A DNA stretch of 64,000 bases from Populus alba (taxonomy: Eukaryota; Streptophyta; Magnoliopsida; Malpighiales; Salicaceae). The position numbers and the translations under genes are program-made. Within the stretch, counting starts at the first letter, position 1. The number at the start of each line of letters is the position of its first letter. Below are positions 48,480 through 62,181 of this stretch, one piece after another. Under the pieces are notes generated by a model. That model was not told the DNA's origin, did not search any database, and saw only the letters and a list, made by a program, of their open reading frames with translations. The DNA lies in contig NC_133286.1 of assembly GCF_005239225.2 (NCBI RefSeq), positions 18,118,572-18,182,571 on the forward strand, in the 5' to 3' direction.

Positions 48480-49403
48480 ATAAGTTGTTTGATTTAAGTC
48501 AATGGCAATATGTTTCATCTAATGATGATGAAATGGATTCAGGCTCAACTAATTTGCTCCAACGTTATCACATAAAATGAAAGGTGATTGTTCAATAGGA
48601 ATATGAAGTTCCATAAAAAAAAGATAACCACCTAATCTCAAAAGATGTGGTAGCTTAAGCATGATACTCTGCTTCAATTGAAAAATAAGCAACAACATGT
48701 TGCTTTCTTGTGCTTCGGGATATTAGGTCAAACCTTAAAAAGACCATATAAGCATTGTGGAGGTTCTACCATCCATATTTCCAGCCCATTCAACATTAAA
48801 ATATGCAGTAACAATCATTAATTAAACACGTCAATGATGTAAGCCATAATAAAGAGTCCCTTCGAGATAGTGAAGTAATCTATTGATTTTAGGCCAATGA
48901 GTGTGAAAAGGCTTATGCATAAACTAAGGCAAATGTATAGTTGACTTAGTAACAAATATTGTAAGGCACCAAGAACACTTATATACAATGTGGGATCAGC
49001 AGCAATAGTTCCATAATGTAAGCTAAGTGCCTACGTTATGGAAAGAGATGTATGGACTGATTTAGCTCTTTTCAAGTTATATTGTGATAATATGTTGTGA
49101 ATGTAATAATGATGACTTATAAAAAAAAAAAATGACATAGTATGAACCACCTCAACTCCTAGGAAAATATGCACTCTCAAGATCCTTTAGATTAAATTGT
49201 TAGCTTAATAAAGAAATGAACCTGACAATAAGAAGATTAAAGTTTTCTATAATGATTAAATCATCTACATGAACGAAGTAGTATACAATATGATTTGTAT
49301 TATGATAAAGGAATAAAAAAGGATCTACTTAAGATTGTTGAAAGCCTAAAGGAGTCAAACCATGACTAAGAGTTTGATTAGCCATTTAAGTCCCTTAACA
49401 AGC

Positions 49404-49421
49404 ATCTTATCAGCATATTTT
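49404..49421. repeat. Left target-site duplication of the SINE
   Basis: ATCTTATCAGCATATTTT, identical to 49614-49631. Confidence 0.92.
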
Positions 49422-49613
49422 TTTTTTATATTTACGTTGGTGTCCGGGCCAGCTGGCGCGCACCACGACTAATCTCACGGCTCACTGAACATCCTGCAAA
49501 CCCAGTGAACATGTAAGGCACCGCGGGAGTGACAGGCGTACACGCTGAGGCTTGAACCCAGGATGCAGAGGCAAGGAAACTCCTTACCACCGCTAGGCTA
49601 CAAGCCTTGGTGT
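49422..49613 (-). mobile_element. tRNA-derived SINE with perfect 18-bp target duplication
   Basis: On the minus strand the head contains an A-box-like TAGCCTAGCGGTGG and a B-box-like GGGTTCAAGCC, the internal RNA polymerase III promoter, followed by a GC-rich body and an A-rich tail. Both flanks carry the same 18 bases. It has no coding capacity and would have moved with LINE enzymes. Salicaceae SINE families are known, but I cannot assign one by eye. Confidence 0.9.
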
Positions 49614-49631
49614 ATCTTATCAGCATATTTT
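49614..49631. repeat. Right target-site duplication of the SINE
   Basis: ATCTTATCAGCATATTTT, identical to 49404-49421. Confidence 0.92.
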
Positions 49632-49850
49632 GTAGTCATGGATTGTAGCTTTGGACATGTACGAGTAGTGTGACCAATAGTGTTACAATATTGGCACTTT
49701 GGCTTTCTGCAAAAATTATTGTTTCGAAAATTATTGCTGCCATATGGTGAAACTCCTGTGCGGTTATATCTTTTAAAATTCCTTGCAGATGTGGTTATGT
49801 CTTTTGAAATAGGATTTACAGTGCAAAAGTGCGGTACAATCCAACCCAAA

Positions 49851-51716
49851 GGACTCGTGTAAATCTTATTTTAACTGCTCATTTTTTAGTCAAATCGGAA
49901 ATGTTAAACGTGCTAAGTTAAGGTCTAATATTGCATCTTCAGATCAGAAGGGACAAAAGAATCAAGTAGAGGCTCGGATCAGTGTAAAGCTTCTACCTTT
50001 TCTTTCTGTCCTTTTGATTCATCGCCAGGGAACCATGGCCATAAAGAGCGATAACACCCACATTTACAAGCACGAGATAATCACTTTCTCAGTCAGAAGA
50101 AGTTGCACAAAGCCCGCAGCATTAAGGATTGCATTCGGGAAGCATCGGCTCAAACATTGTTTTATAAATTAATGATTAGTTTTAATTTTACATAAAATTC
50201 AAGAATCAGTCAGTTTGGACCTGAATGATGGCTACAAATAACTGGATATAATACTCAACGTTTTTTAAAAAATCTAATCAAGGCTATTGTTCAAAATCAT
50301 GGCTACAGAACCATAAGCAGTTGTTCGAGATGACATCCACACATCTTTTCACAGTTGTGTCAATTTTTTGAGCAATTTACACTGATCTTTATACTTCTAC
50401 AACTCTCATAAGGTCAGTAACACTTCAAATTCAAAGAGTACAAGAGCCCTCAAGGTCCTACCAAGATGAAAAACAGGAATCCATTACAGAACATGGCTCA
50501 ATTTGAGTTCCAAAATAGTTGGGAGATCCATTGGCAAGAAGGGAAACGCAAGCGCTGATGGCCTCTTTGATATAGTTAAGGTGACCCCACTCCAGTCACC
50601 ATTAATGACATCTTTGTTATAGTTTAATTTGCTAATTAAAATCTTTCTAGTAGACCCGATGATATCATAAACGTAACTTCCATGTACCTTCAAGTCTCTT
50701 TTTTTCTTCGACGTGAACCAAACTTACCAAACTGTTATTTTGCTAAAAAAACATAGATCCATGTAAGCATACAAACAGTCTCCTTTACAGTAAATTCAAC
50801 CCATAACAGCACAAATTTACCAGCTACAAAACATCGCGTCAAAGCAATTCAATACAAATAGAACATTGTACCAAAATCAAACAGATAGTTGCCTACTTGT
50901 CCTAATGACTGTGATGCCATCCAACAAAAAAAGAATTAAGACCATGTCTCAACTCTTCCTTGCCTAAATTACCAAACTACCGCAATCACCTAGTAATCTC
51001 AAATCAATACAAGCATTCTCAAAGCTAAACACAAGTCCAGTATAACACATTACCGATGGCAGGAAATTCGCTTCACCCCAAAATGGGAAATCCATTCAAA
51101 AAGCAAAAGATGTCATAAAAAAGCATGAAAACTAGAGAAATCAAAACACTTTCTAATGGCTGGAATAGAAGACAGTACATAGTCGTTTTGTCTAGGTGCT
51201 TTGACTATCATTATTCATAAAACCCACAACCCATTCTCCAAAATCAAGAAATAATCGGACAAGATCATTATGAACTCCATTACTCTCATCAAAGCTGATG
51301 GCAGAAAAAACTATGTGCCTAGCTATTGCTAGCATAGTAGGGGAAGGAAAATTAAATAACATTCCTGAGGTACCATCAACCAATTTCCATAAATTAGAAG
51401 ATAAAAGCTTGACAAGCATAATGCAGGATTATGTAGAAACATGAAGCCTCAAAAAAGGCATAGACCATAATCAACAGAAACATGATGAAAGGCAGCAACA
51501 TCATTCAAAATCTAAATAATAGACTTAAATTGATGTTGGGAACATTTCTCAGTGCATCAAATCCAAAATCATATAGTCATTGAGGACCTAAGACGATTAA
51601 ACATCAAAATCAAAACCCCTGTTTTCAATTCATCATCATCATGCCTGAGAAACAACTCCAAAAATTTTACCGAACAGGGCTGAAAGAAATAAAGAGGCAG
51701 TAAATTATCATTGTCT
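49851..51716. other. Spacer and RPS27 3' flank with a coding-like minus-strand stretch
   Basis: On the minus strand 51419-51192 an open frame of 75 codons (LWKLVDGTSGMLFNF through FLDFGEWVVGFMN) has protein-like composition, and 50693-50484 another. I recognise no family. They could be remains of a gene or exons of one whose other parts I cannot see. The remainder looks non-coding. Confidence 0.35.
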
Positions 51717-52352
<636 letters not shown>

Positions 52353-53774
52353 TTTGATCCTTGAAACGGGCTTTTCTCTTTTGCAGGAATACGAATCCCT
52401 GGACGATAAACCTCAGAGAGCACGAGAAAGAAAGGAGATGGCGGAGTGGCTAATTGAGATAAATATAAAGGGCTGAATGAGGCTTATAAGCCGTTGGATT
52501 TCGAGCTATGACATCTCGGCCTTTCATATCGAAGGGTCTAGGGCGACATGAATACCAGGGGCATAACCGTCTAAGTAGTGATATCTTCTATGTTTCTTCA
52601 CCTTTGTCCGATTAGTGACAATATATTTGGGACTTGAGCTCTTTGAGATTTCCTAATGTGGTCTGTGTTTTTATTTTGTCTCACATTTATCCCTGCAATC
52701 TTTTTTTTTTTTTTTTCAATCAAGTCTATGTCAATTAAAACCAACAGATCATTTTTTTTTAACTCAAGAAAACATAACAATTAACCAGGAACAAAAAGAT
52801 ATATAACATGCTAACATTAGAATGCATTTAACATAAAAAGTATCAGGTATTACTAACTTGTTTTTTAATAAAAAATATATAATAATAAACTCAAAATATA
52901 ATATATATTGGATGCTATTCTTCTTATAATATCGTTTTTTGTGAGGTTCTATTATGTCAATATCTCAAATACTTCTTCAAGAAGTAATCAGAAACATAGC
53001 AATCTTTGAGAGAGGGGATAATTTGATGGCTATTGGAAATAAAAGGAAGGGAAAAATGAAGGGGGAGAATAAAAAGAGAAAACCAAAGAAAAAAAGAAGG
53101 GGGGGAGAAAGAAACAAAACTACACATGAAAACATGAAACATGTCCAAGACTAATCATGATTTGCTAGGTCTTTAGCCAAAACTAGTTTTGACAATAAAT
53201 TTAATTTCTATAATATGATATGTCTATCACGAGAACATTTTTTCCCTTCCTTTTCTTGTATGTTTTGATTCAAATTTTTTTTTAAGTTGAGATTTTGGAA
53301 AGTTAATATTTTGTTTAAATTACATTTGGGACCAAAAACTTTAATAAAGGACTTATTTATAAGAAATAAAACATAGAAACCGAAATAAAATGTTCGAAAA
53401 ATATTAGAGATTAAAATGTACATAAATGAAATCCTCCCCTTTATGACATAACAATAGCCACGAAACACCGCCCGTTTAACACAGGATGGAACACCAAACC
53501 CTCCAAATATACCTCCTGTAAATTATTTACCTAAACATGGAACACTATTAAGAAATCAGACTAAGCAACAATTAAATATATAATAAAATAATTTTAAAAT
53601 GTATAACTGGTTAAATCTTAAATTTATTTTTTAAAAATAATAAATTCAAGTATCATAAATTTTAAAATTACTAAAAATTTACATATTTATTATCTTCAAA
53701 AATATACATATACAAACACACACAATAAAAATGCACAAAATCTACATACTAATACTGATATTCAAAACATTTCT
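52353..53774. other. RPS27 promoter and AT-rich spacer
   Basis: The first ~150 bases are the RPS27 leader and promoter. The rest is AT-rich with poly-A/T tracts and no supported gene. Confidence 0.45.
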
Positions 53775-54135
53775 CCTCACATCAAAATCCGAAATCTTAC
53801 AGTCATGAGAACCCAAAACAATTAACATCAAAATCAAAACCCTTTTGCTAATCAGTATGAGAACTCTATAACAATTTACCTAGTAGGGAAGGGATATGAT
53901 ATAAGAAGACAATAGACTATATCATAATCTTAACTCGCTCTTCTTCCTGAAAAATCACCCCTCTGTAAGCTTGGCATCACACCATCTGGCAGTTTGCAAA
54001 GGACTGTGTATTCATTTGAATAAAACAACCAACAATTACCCATTTTCAAACCAAAACGACGAGGTTTAAATCATGTTATATGAGAATTTCTTCAAGGAAA
54101 CACAAATTACGGTCGTGACAGGACTTAAAGTTGTT
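53775..54135 (-). pseudogene. Partial, decayed RPS27 copy including intron and 3' flank
   Basis: It parallels 51555-52060 in order: the 3'-flank phrase AACATCAAAATCAAAACCC, the last-exon end AACTCGCTCTTCTTCCTGAA with CTCTGTAAGCTTGGCA, then a gap, then GTATTCATTT of the intron and GACAGGACTTA at the exon 3 border. Most of the last exon's coding part is deleted. Because intron and flank are included, it is a DNA-level duplication, not a retrocopy. Confidence 0.82.
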
Positions 54136-55896
54136 TGCTTTTCGTGGATGTCATGAATGGACCGTGTGCATCATCCTTGTATATGCATCCTTAAAAAAGA
54201 ATTTCAGGCTCCCTGCCTGCTTCTGGGCTTTATCAACAGAACATGCCCTAAAAACCATGTTCTATTGTCTGCCCATTTACAAAAACATATATAAGCCCAG
54301 TATTTTAAATACTTCCATAATTAACTGAATGTATATATATAGATGTAAAAATACAATGTTTTTCAAAATGTCTTAAAATTTCATTTATTTTCTCTAAGAT
54401 TTTCAAGTTGAAACTAAGAAAAAACAAAAGAAAGAAAGATAATTTGACCATCCAACTTACTTTTTAAGATTACCAATCATAAATCATCTATTTATTTAGC
54501 CAGTTGTGTGTGTGTGTGTGTGTATTTACCGAGTATATAATATATATCTATTTACACAAATTTTTTTCACCAGAAAACTAATTCACGTAATTCATAGTGT
54601 GTGAGGAAAAAAAAAAGCTTTTATATAGCTGATAAAAGTTCCACATTAATAAGTGACATTAACTTTCAATTGTCAACCCCTATTAGCCACTCTTGACTGG
54701 GCCCTGGCCCAACTTTTTTTTCCCTGGTCCTGACTCTGTCTCGTTAGGCACCCACCAAGCCTCTCGTTGTTTGATTATGTTTGTCTTGGAATTTTTTTTT
54801 TAATTTATGTATAATTATATATATTTTTAGATTATTCAAGAAAAAAAATTAGTTTTGATTCAATTATAATTATTCTGAGATCTCAATGGATGCACGAAAT
54901 GCCCCAAGATTACCCCTTGCCATGTAATTGAAAGAAGAAGAAGAAGAAGAAGTTTAGGCCATTGCCTAATGGTTGAAGAGATTTCCCCACTGTCTTCATG
55001 TTTATAGTTTGAGTTTTGAGAATAACATTAAGAGAAATTTGTTTTTTAGATGTATTAAATTACACGTGATGCTTATTTTTAAAATTTGATAAAAAAAAAT
55101 GAATTTTAGTTTTTATTAACACACAGCCTATTTAATTGATACTTTTAACCATGGAATAAAAAATAATAATTAACAAGTTGTATTCTAACTGGGTTATTAT
55201 ATTATAGTATTGTTGTCACTTATCTTTTATACTAAAGTATCTTTATTTTTATTGAAAAAGAGGTGTGCAGGACTGTACGTACAGTCTAGGTGTAATAGGT
55301 TGTGTATTTTAAGGCCAGCCCTCATCAAAAAGTTATCCTCTCTGCTTATGATTTTGAAACATATTTTCAAAATTATTCATACATCTATGATAACTATTCT
55401 CATGATATTTCGGGCTCCTCATATTTATCAATTAACAGGTTAACTTTATAATTTATCTCTACATGTTTTTTATTACTAATTTATGAATATTATTTTTGAA
55501 TTTTGTAATTTATTTATGCATGTTTTTTATCACTAATTCCTAAACATTTATATCCCTAAAGAAATCTCCTCATCACCTCTTACATAAATATTTTTTTGCG
55601 TGTGATGTCTTCCAAGCATGATTATTTAGATACATATAACAAACAAAACAACTTAGTTGTTGGGCTCTAATATCAACTAACGTTGATAAAAGCAATACAA
55701 GAAAGACAACAAGTATAAAAACATAAAATTATATTAAAGATGGACCATATTAAAATTCTAACTCAAAATTTTGTTATTGAATAATTTATGTTTATGTAGT
55801 TTATTAAAATACAAGTTAAATAACTAGTAGAAATTTCCTAAGAAAATCTAGAAAAATAATAAAAGATTTATAAACCAAATAAGAAAATGAATTTTA

Positions 55897-56252
55897 AACC
55901 AACTAGAAAAAATATTGCAAATCACAAATAGTAACTTATAAGCCTAATCGAGAGGCTTTTTTATTTTTTGATTACTATAAAATTTTAACTTTATAAAAAA
56001 TAAGACTTTTAGAATCTTTTAACAAAGTTTCAGTCTGATTTAAATGATTAAATAAAAAAAAATCCAATTAAACTGCAAAACAAATATAACCAACTAGGAA
56101 AAATATCGCAACTCATAAATAGTAACCTATAGGTCTAATTGGAAGGCCTTTCTATTTTTTAATTGCTATAAAATTGTAACTCTATAAGAAATTAGAATCT
56201 CTTAACAAAGTTTATCCAATAGATAAATAAAAAATTATATCCCATTAAACTG
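55897..56252. repeat. Tandem duplication, period about 190 bp
   Basis: AACCAACTAGAAAAAATATTG at 55897 recurs with small changes at 56088. Both copies continue through AAATAGTAAC, a TCTAAT/CCTAAT phrase, CTATAAAATT and an ATTAAACTGCAAA end. Confidence 0.75.
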
Positions 56253-58945
56253 CAAAAAAATAATGCATCATTTATTGAGATTAGGCATTTACTATATATC
56301 AATGAATTTGTAAGCCTTGGTCTAATCCTTTATCTCAGAAGTTGTGGCTACTCTAGAGAACCCAAACTTAATGTCTTGCTAGCTAGTCAACAATGATAAT
56401 TATTTCAAATAAAGAGGCGAGCAAATGAAACTTGGCCTTCTCGCCCTTGTTTGCTCCTCTCCATCAGCCCATTTCAAGGGTATTCTGCCCCCTCCTGAAG
56501 ACGCCTGCATTGTTTTATTCCTTTGAATATGAAGAGCTCTGAAACCAAATCTAGCAAATCCCGATATACGCCCTAATATCTATCATAAAGGATTATAGTA
56601 CTATTTCTCATCTCTAATTCGATGATCTTATCGAACATCGTTTCTCATATTTTCATCGGGATCGGTGCCTAGATGACTGCCTAATTTTTTCTCAAGTAAC
56701 ATTGCTTAATTAATTGCTCTATGCTTTCTGCACTAGCTGGATCCAGTAAGGTCACAAACAGGACTAGTTCAACTATTGACATGTTTTCTCCGATCTCCAC
56801 CGTGCCTGTAATCATTACAGAATTACAACAAACTGTGCATACACATCTTTTGTTGTGCGTTCTTAGCGGTCAGAGTGACTTTTATGCCAGTTTGCATGTC
56901 TAGACTAAGTCCGTTTTAACTGGATTTTAAGTCATTCACGTTCTAATTACCAGTGGGTTCATAAGGTACTTCCTTACACACACATCAGGATGATATGTTC
57001 AATCTCCAGTGGAGATAGGGAAAGAATCTTGAGACTCTCATATTTTAGTTTTTCTTTCTTTCTGTTTTTTCACTTTTCGGTGTTCAGCACAGATTAATCT
57101 CCCGCATTGTAACCCAGTTAATGTCGCATGCGTGAATTAATGATATTTCAACACCTATATATATGAACCTTGAATAGTGCTGTTTAAGAGAAGCTTTTTG
57201 ACGACGCTAGCTAGCGAACACACAAGAAACTTCATTCATTAAAGTTTGTGATAATCCAGCTTCAAATATTTAATAATGGGCATGGAAGGAGCTCCATCGC
57301 TGAACTTATTTTGTCATGTCATGCAACGCAAAGCAGAGAATTAACTGGTGCACTTAAAGTTCCACTTGCGTGCTAGCTAAACCATCGCATGTTGTACCTT
57401 GTTGCATATAATATAGGACCAATTCCAGGTGGAGACGTGGGCATTTACACGCCAAATGAAGAATTCAGTTTTTGCTCAAGGCTGAGACCTCCAACCAAGA
57501 ATTAATAATAAATAAACTGCCTGTTCTGCTACCTATCTTTTCTTGCCCCTTGGGCGTTTCTGGATTCACAATTTCACATCATAGCCAGTTGAGTTATATT
57601 TCTTGTGAGAATCATACCAGTATTTCACTGTTTACAGATCACGCAAGCAAACAACTGCTGTAACGTCTGTGCTTTCTTTCTTTCTGATGAATATAATGAA
57701 ACTTGTGGCTGATAAAACTACAAATATTCTTGTCGTATAATAGAAACAGCGTACGAATTTTGTTCTAGCAAGCTGTTTTTTCATGGCGTGTTTGGCTTCC
57801 CCGTAAAAGAACGAGGAGGGATTTTGGCTTACAATCCGGGGAGATCAGTAGTGAAGCCTGGAAACACGAGTCACGTATAGCTGTAAAGCATGGTTAATTT
57901 TATGTGGTAGCTTGATTTTACTTAAAATACTAGCAGTGATTGTCAAACAACTGTTTTATATTGTTCTCTAACGGTGATAGTAGTGCTGGTCTTTTCTTTG
58001 CTCTTGTCCTCAAATCCTTAAAAATGACACGGAGGTTCACATCATGCAAGGCATGCATGGAGGACTTTCTTGACATGTAGCCCCGAAATTAATATATAAT
58101 CAAATCCAACATGGCTTGAATGCGAGCTCCAGGTTTGGATCCCGATAACGTTATGGTTCCATTGGTCAGAAATTTGGGGGTCCTTGAAAAGACACAGGAT
58201 TCACTGCTATAACAAACCCTTGTCTCATTCATCAACTTTCTTCTTCTTCCGATTCCTTTTCGTAAAAAAAAAAAAACAAATTATTAGCAAATTAATGAAT
58301 AACATATAATATTTTGAAAATTCTGTGATTATGCCAAGTTGATGCCCACAGAGTAACCTGAAAACTGGCTAGTATTATCTTAAAATGGTATCGCGGTTTA
58401 TATAAACACATTTCTCCTCTAAGTCTGGAAAGGATAGTAATGACCATACACCTCATTTAAGGTTCGCCATCCCAAGATGAATTTTACATGGTTGAATGAG
58501 AGATGGCAATTGGTATATATCAACTGATCCTGGAGGCTAGGCCTTTCACTAAATTACATTCATGTCATCTTCTTTGATTAACAAATTGATGATACCTTGT
58601 AGTTTTAGATTTAGCATAAAAGATTGATTCTGAGAGTATAAACAATGAGGAAATGAATGTCATTAGCTTGAAAGTTCCTAGAGGCACAAAAGTCTATAAT
58701 TAATGTGGGTCTCAGCAACATGCTTGGTTGTGGAAGCTTGGTTCCATGTCCCATTGAAGACACTCTCTTTTGCTTAAGATTAATGGAAGTGGCAGCCAAG
58801 CAGACCCGTCCTTGACAAGCAAAGGATAAGAGTGGTCATGCGTTTGTAATCTATTTTGTTTTCAAGCAAATTTCCATGTGTGTTGCTGTCCAAACAATCT
58901 AACATCATGGGCTAATTCTTGATCGATAGAAATACGTGTAGAGCG

Positions 58946-58964
58946 CCCCCCCCCCCCCCCCCCC
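58946..58964 (+). repeat. Homopolymer of 19 cytosines
   Basis: An uninterrupted C run in an otherwise AT-rich spacer; its length may be affected by sequencing error. Confidence 0.85.
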
Positions 58965-59838
58965 TAGAAACGGTGTTTGTTTCCCTGCTGGGTTTTTTTG
59001 CACACCAAAAGAGCTGTAAAGCAAGCTCCAGCATGATTGTCAATTGATCACAACATTGTCCTATTCTCCAATAGGCTGACTACTCAGGTTTAATGCATCA
59101 CTTTATTATTGTTAATCATCATATTTTGCCTCATTCCATCTGTCTAATCTTATTATATAGTTCGAGAGGTGGACTCTTAGCAACATTGGCATTAATGATT
59201 GGATATACTTCATTGCTGACCAAGCTTATCTTAAGCATACATACAAAAGCCAGTTATTGGGTTTGAAGCTCTGCAACAATTTTATTCTTATTAAATTTAC
59301 TTTGTGTTATGGGCTGATTTAAAAAACAAGTACACACATTTAGCTTATATAGGCACTTTGACCGATGAGGGCTACATCTAAGCACAGTTTAGCAGACAAG
59401 GGCACGTGTGTAGGACCTCCATTGCCTCTACCTCCCTTTTATTTCCTCTTCTTTTTATTTTTTAGAATTTTTGAATATACATCATTTCCCAAAATCCCCT
59501 CCAGAATCTGTTATTTATTCGCTTCCTCTCCACCTCTCAGCTACCAAGAAACACATTCCAGTTGTGACTTGTGAGTGAGAGAGAGGGGAGAAGCATTGAT
59601 TCCCATTAAGTTGTTCTCTTTCTGTTTTGTGCTCGCCATTCTCTTTGCTCTTGCCTTTAGCTGCCAAGCTGCTTTTTTTTTTTTTTTTTATCCAGTTGAA
59701 TAGAAAGAGAGCATACCCTTGTGAAGCTTTATTTGGGTTACCATTTAGACAAATAGTCGTATGATATGTTGTAAGAATAGCGAAAACTCTTACCAAAAAC
59801 TTGCATTTTATATTCCAGTTTTCCATTATTTCAAAAAA

Positions 59839-62181
59839 ATGTTGCCAATCTTTGATCCAAATGATAATGAAGCTGGCTTGAAGCTATTGGAGGACCTAAC
59901 CAACAATGCATGTCAAATACAACAACAGGTATTGGAGCATATACTGACCACAAATTTGCATACAGGGTATCTTAAAAGCTTTCTCAACGGCGATTCTAGT
60001 AGGGAAAACTTCAAGAATAAAGTTCCCGTCGTGAATTATGAGGATATCAAGCCTTGTATCGAGCGAATTGCCAATGGAGAGCCTTCATCCATCATTTCAG
60101 CTCAACCAATAACTGAGCTCCTCACAAGGTATATGAATTTATCATTTATGTTCTCATATTTCTTCAATAAATAAATTCCCTTGAAATTCTTGATCGTGTT
60201 AATCTTTTTATCCTAAGAAATTGATCATTTTTATTAATTATTCGTATTATATGCAGCTCGGGTACTTCAGGAGGACAGCCAAAAATGATGCCTTCGACTG
60301 CTGAAGAATTGGAAAGAAAGACATTCTTTTATAACCTCCTTGTGCCTATAATGAACAAGTAAGAAAACTCTCTCCATATTCTTGTGCTTTTGAATTTCAC
60401 AACTGCTTATAAGATAATGGAACAGTGTAATTAAGCAGGGTGAGTATAGTTAAACAACTTTATTTTTCTTTTTCAGGTATGTTGATGGCTTGGACCAGGG
60501 AAAAGGAATGTATCTTCTGTTTACCAAACCCGAAATTAGCACCCCTTCGGGCTTGACGGCAAGACCTGTTCTAACAAGCTACTACAAGAGCAGCAACTTC
60601 AGAAACCGTGCTTTCAATCGATATAACGTTTATACAAGCCCTGATGAGACCATCTTGTGTCCTGATAGCAAGCAGAGCATGTACTGCCAGTTGCTATGTG
60701 GCTTAGTACAGCGCGAAGAGGTTCTGAGAGTTGGTGCAGTTTTTGCATCAGCTTTCCTGCGCGCTATCAAATTTTTGGAGGAATATCGGAAAGAATTATG
60801 CTCCAATATAAGAACAGGTCGTCTCAGTGATTGGATCACTGACTCCAATTGCAGAAATGCCGTCTCGTCATTTCTGAGCAAACCCAATTCAGAATTGGCT
60901 GATTTAATCGAGGTTGAATGTAGCGGCAAATCTTGCGAAGGGATAATTAAGAAGCTTTGGCCGAGAACAAAGTACATTGAAGTTATTGTTACAGGTTCTA
61001 TGGCACAATACATTCCAACCCTTGAATTCTACAGCGGCGGGCTCCCATTAGTTTCAACAATGTATGGCTCTTCTGAATGTTACTTGGGAATCAACTTCAA
61101 ACCACTAAGCAACCCTTATGATGTCTCTTACACCCTCATTCCAAATATGGCTTACTTTGAATTCTTGCCGGTTGATAAAGACAACAAAAAAGTGATACAG
61201 GATGTCCAGTGCAATGGTGCTCCCGATCATAATGGCAAACAAGAGGAGGATGGCAAGGAAAAGGACGTTGAAGCTGTTGATCTTGTGGACGTCAAGCTTG
61301 GTCACTACTATGAACTAGTTGTCACCACTTTTACAGGTGAGGTTTCCGTTATGCTACTTTTTCCCCCCCAGAATTTCTATACTGAATATTTTAGCATCAA
61401 ATGCGTAACATGCTTTGTTTTGCCCATCTACTTGCTTTATAATTGATTTTGAACTCGTCAATTAATCCCAATTAATGATATAAATGGAGTAATAAGTTTT
61501 GTAGTTGCTTTTGGTTATGGATTGCAGTTAAAAGGTCGTGCCTAGTTCATAGCTGATCAGTCTCTCACTTTTTTATTTATTCTTTTCTCAGGATTGTATA
61601 GGTATAGAGTTGGAGACATTCTTATGGTAACTGGCTTCTACAATAATGCTCCTCAATTTCGTTTTGTGCACCGGCGAAATGTGGTTTTAAGTATCGATAC
61701 TGACAAGACCAATGAAGAAGACCTCTTAAAGGCGGTGACACAAGCTAAAGCCCTCCTCGACCCACACGGTTTGCTTCTAACGGAGTACACGAGCTTCGCT
61801 GACACTTCCTCGATCCCAGGTCATTATGTGCTATTTTGGGAACTTAAGGCGCAAGGAACTAATGATCTGCCGGAGCTTGATCCAATTACAATGGAAAAGT
61901 GCTGCTCCACTGTTGAAGAATCGCTCGATTCTATTTATAGAAGGTGTAGGAAGAAAGACAAATCAATTGGACCACTGGAAATAAGAGTGGTGACACATGG
62001 AACGTTCGATGCACTCATGGATTTTTGTGTATCTCAAGGGTCATCAGTTAACCAGTACAAGACACCAAGATGCATTAAATCCGAGGAGTCCTTCAAGATT
62101 TTGGATTCCAGGGTGGTGGGAAGATTTTTCAGCAAGAAAACTCCTTTCTGGGAGCCGTTCAGAATTGAAACTAATTTGTGA
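59839..62181 (+). CDS. GH3.17: GH3 indole-3-acetic acid-amido synthetase (GH3.17-like), four exons
   Basis: Group II GH3 enzymes adenylate indole-3-acetic acid and join it to an amino acid (Glu for Arabidopsis GH3.17), lowering free auxin. Exons are 59839-60128, 60257-60358, 60477-61336 and 61592-62181, all GT/AG, totalling 1842 nt or 613 residues against about 609 in Arabidopsis. MLPIFDPNDNEAGLKLLEDL matches the GH3.17 N terminus. The nucleotide-binding motifs are present: SSGTSGG (97-103), YGSSE (327-331, where most relatives have YASSE) and YRVGD (422-426). VDKDNKK to DVEAVDLVDVKLG is the usual variable loop. An in-frame ATG at 59761 would add 26 residues with no family match, so 59839 is preferred. 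No lesion is seen. Specificity for Glu is inferred from similarity only. Confidence 0.95.

Larger units (their letters stand above)
48480..49850 (-). mobile_element. Decayed Ty1/copia fossil: gag knuckle joined to RT/RNase H
   Basis: On the minus strand the gag zinc knuckle CQYCNTIGHTTRTC (CX2CX4HX4C) lies at about 49730-49660. Then, with most of pol missing, come reverse-transcriptase remnants: FQQS, DPFLFLYHNTNHIVY and VHVDDLII (YVDD box, about 49270), FNLKDLESAYF, LSLHYGT, DPTLYISVLGALQYL, and further RNase H-side remnants to about 48480. Stops and shifts are frequent. The junction between the two halves carries a SINE (49422-49613). Confidence 0.82.
54136..59838. other. Long spacer up to GH3 with simple repeats
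   Basis: It contains a TG run (about 54506-54523), a GAA run (about 54931-54950), a ~190-bp tandem duplication (55897-56252), a run of 19 C (58946-58964), and the GH3 promoter and leader. A single TGTCTC auxin-response core lies at 58221-58226, 1.6 kb before the start, which one would also expect by chance. A poly-T tract at about 59672-59690 is in the probable leader. No other gene is supported. Confidence 0.5.

Noticed and set aside
58221..58226. TGTCTC auxin-response element for GH3
   Set aside because: A single hexamer 1.6 kb upstream is expected by chance and is not evidence of auxin control on its own.
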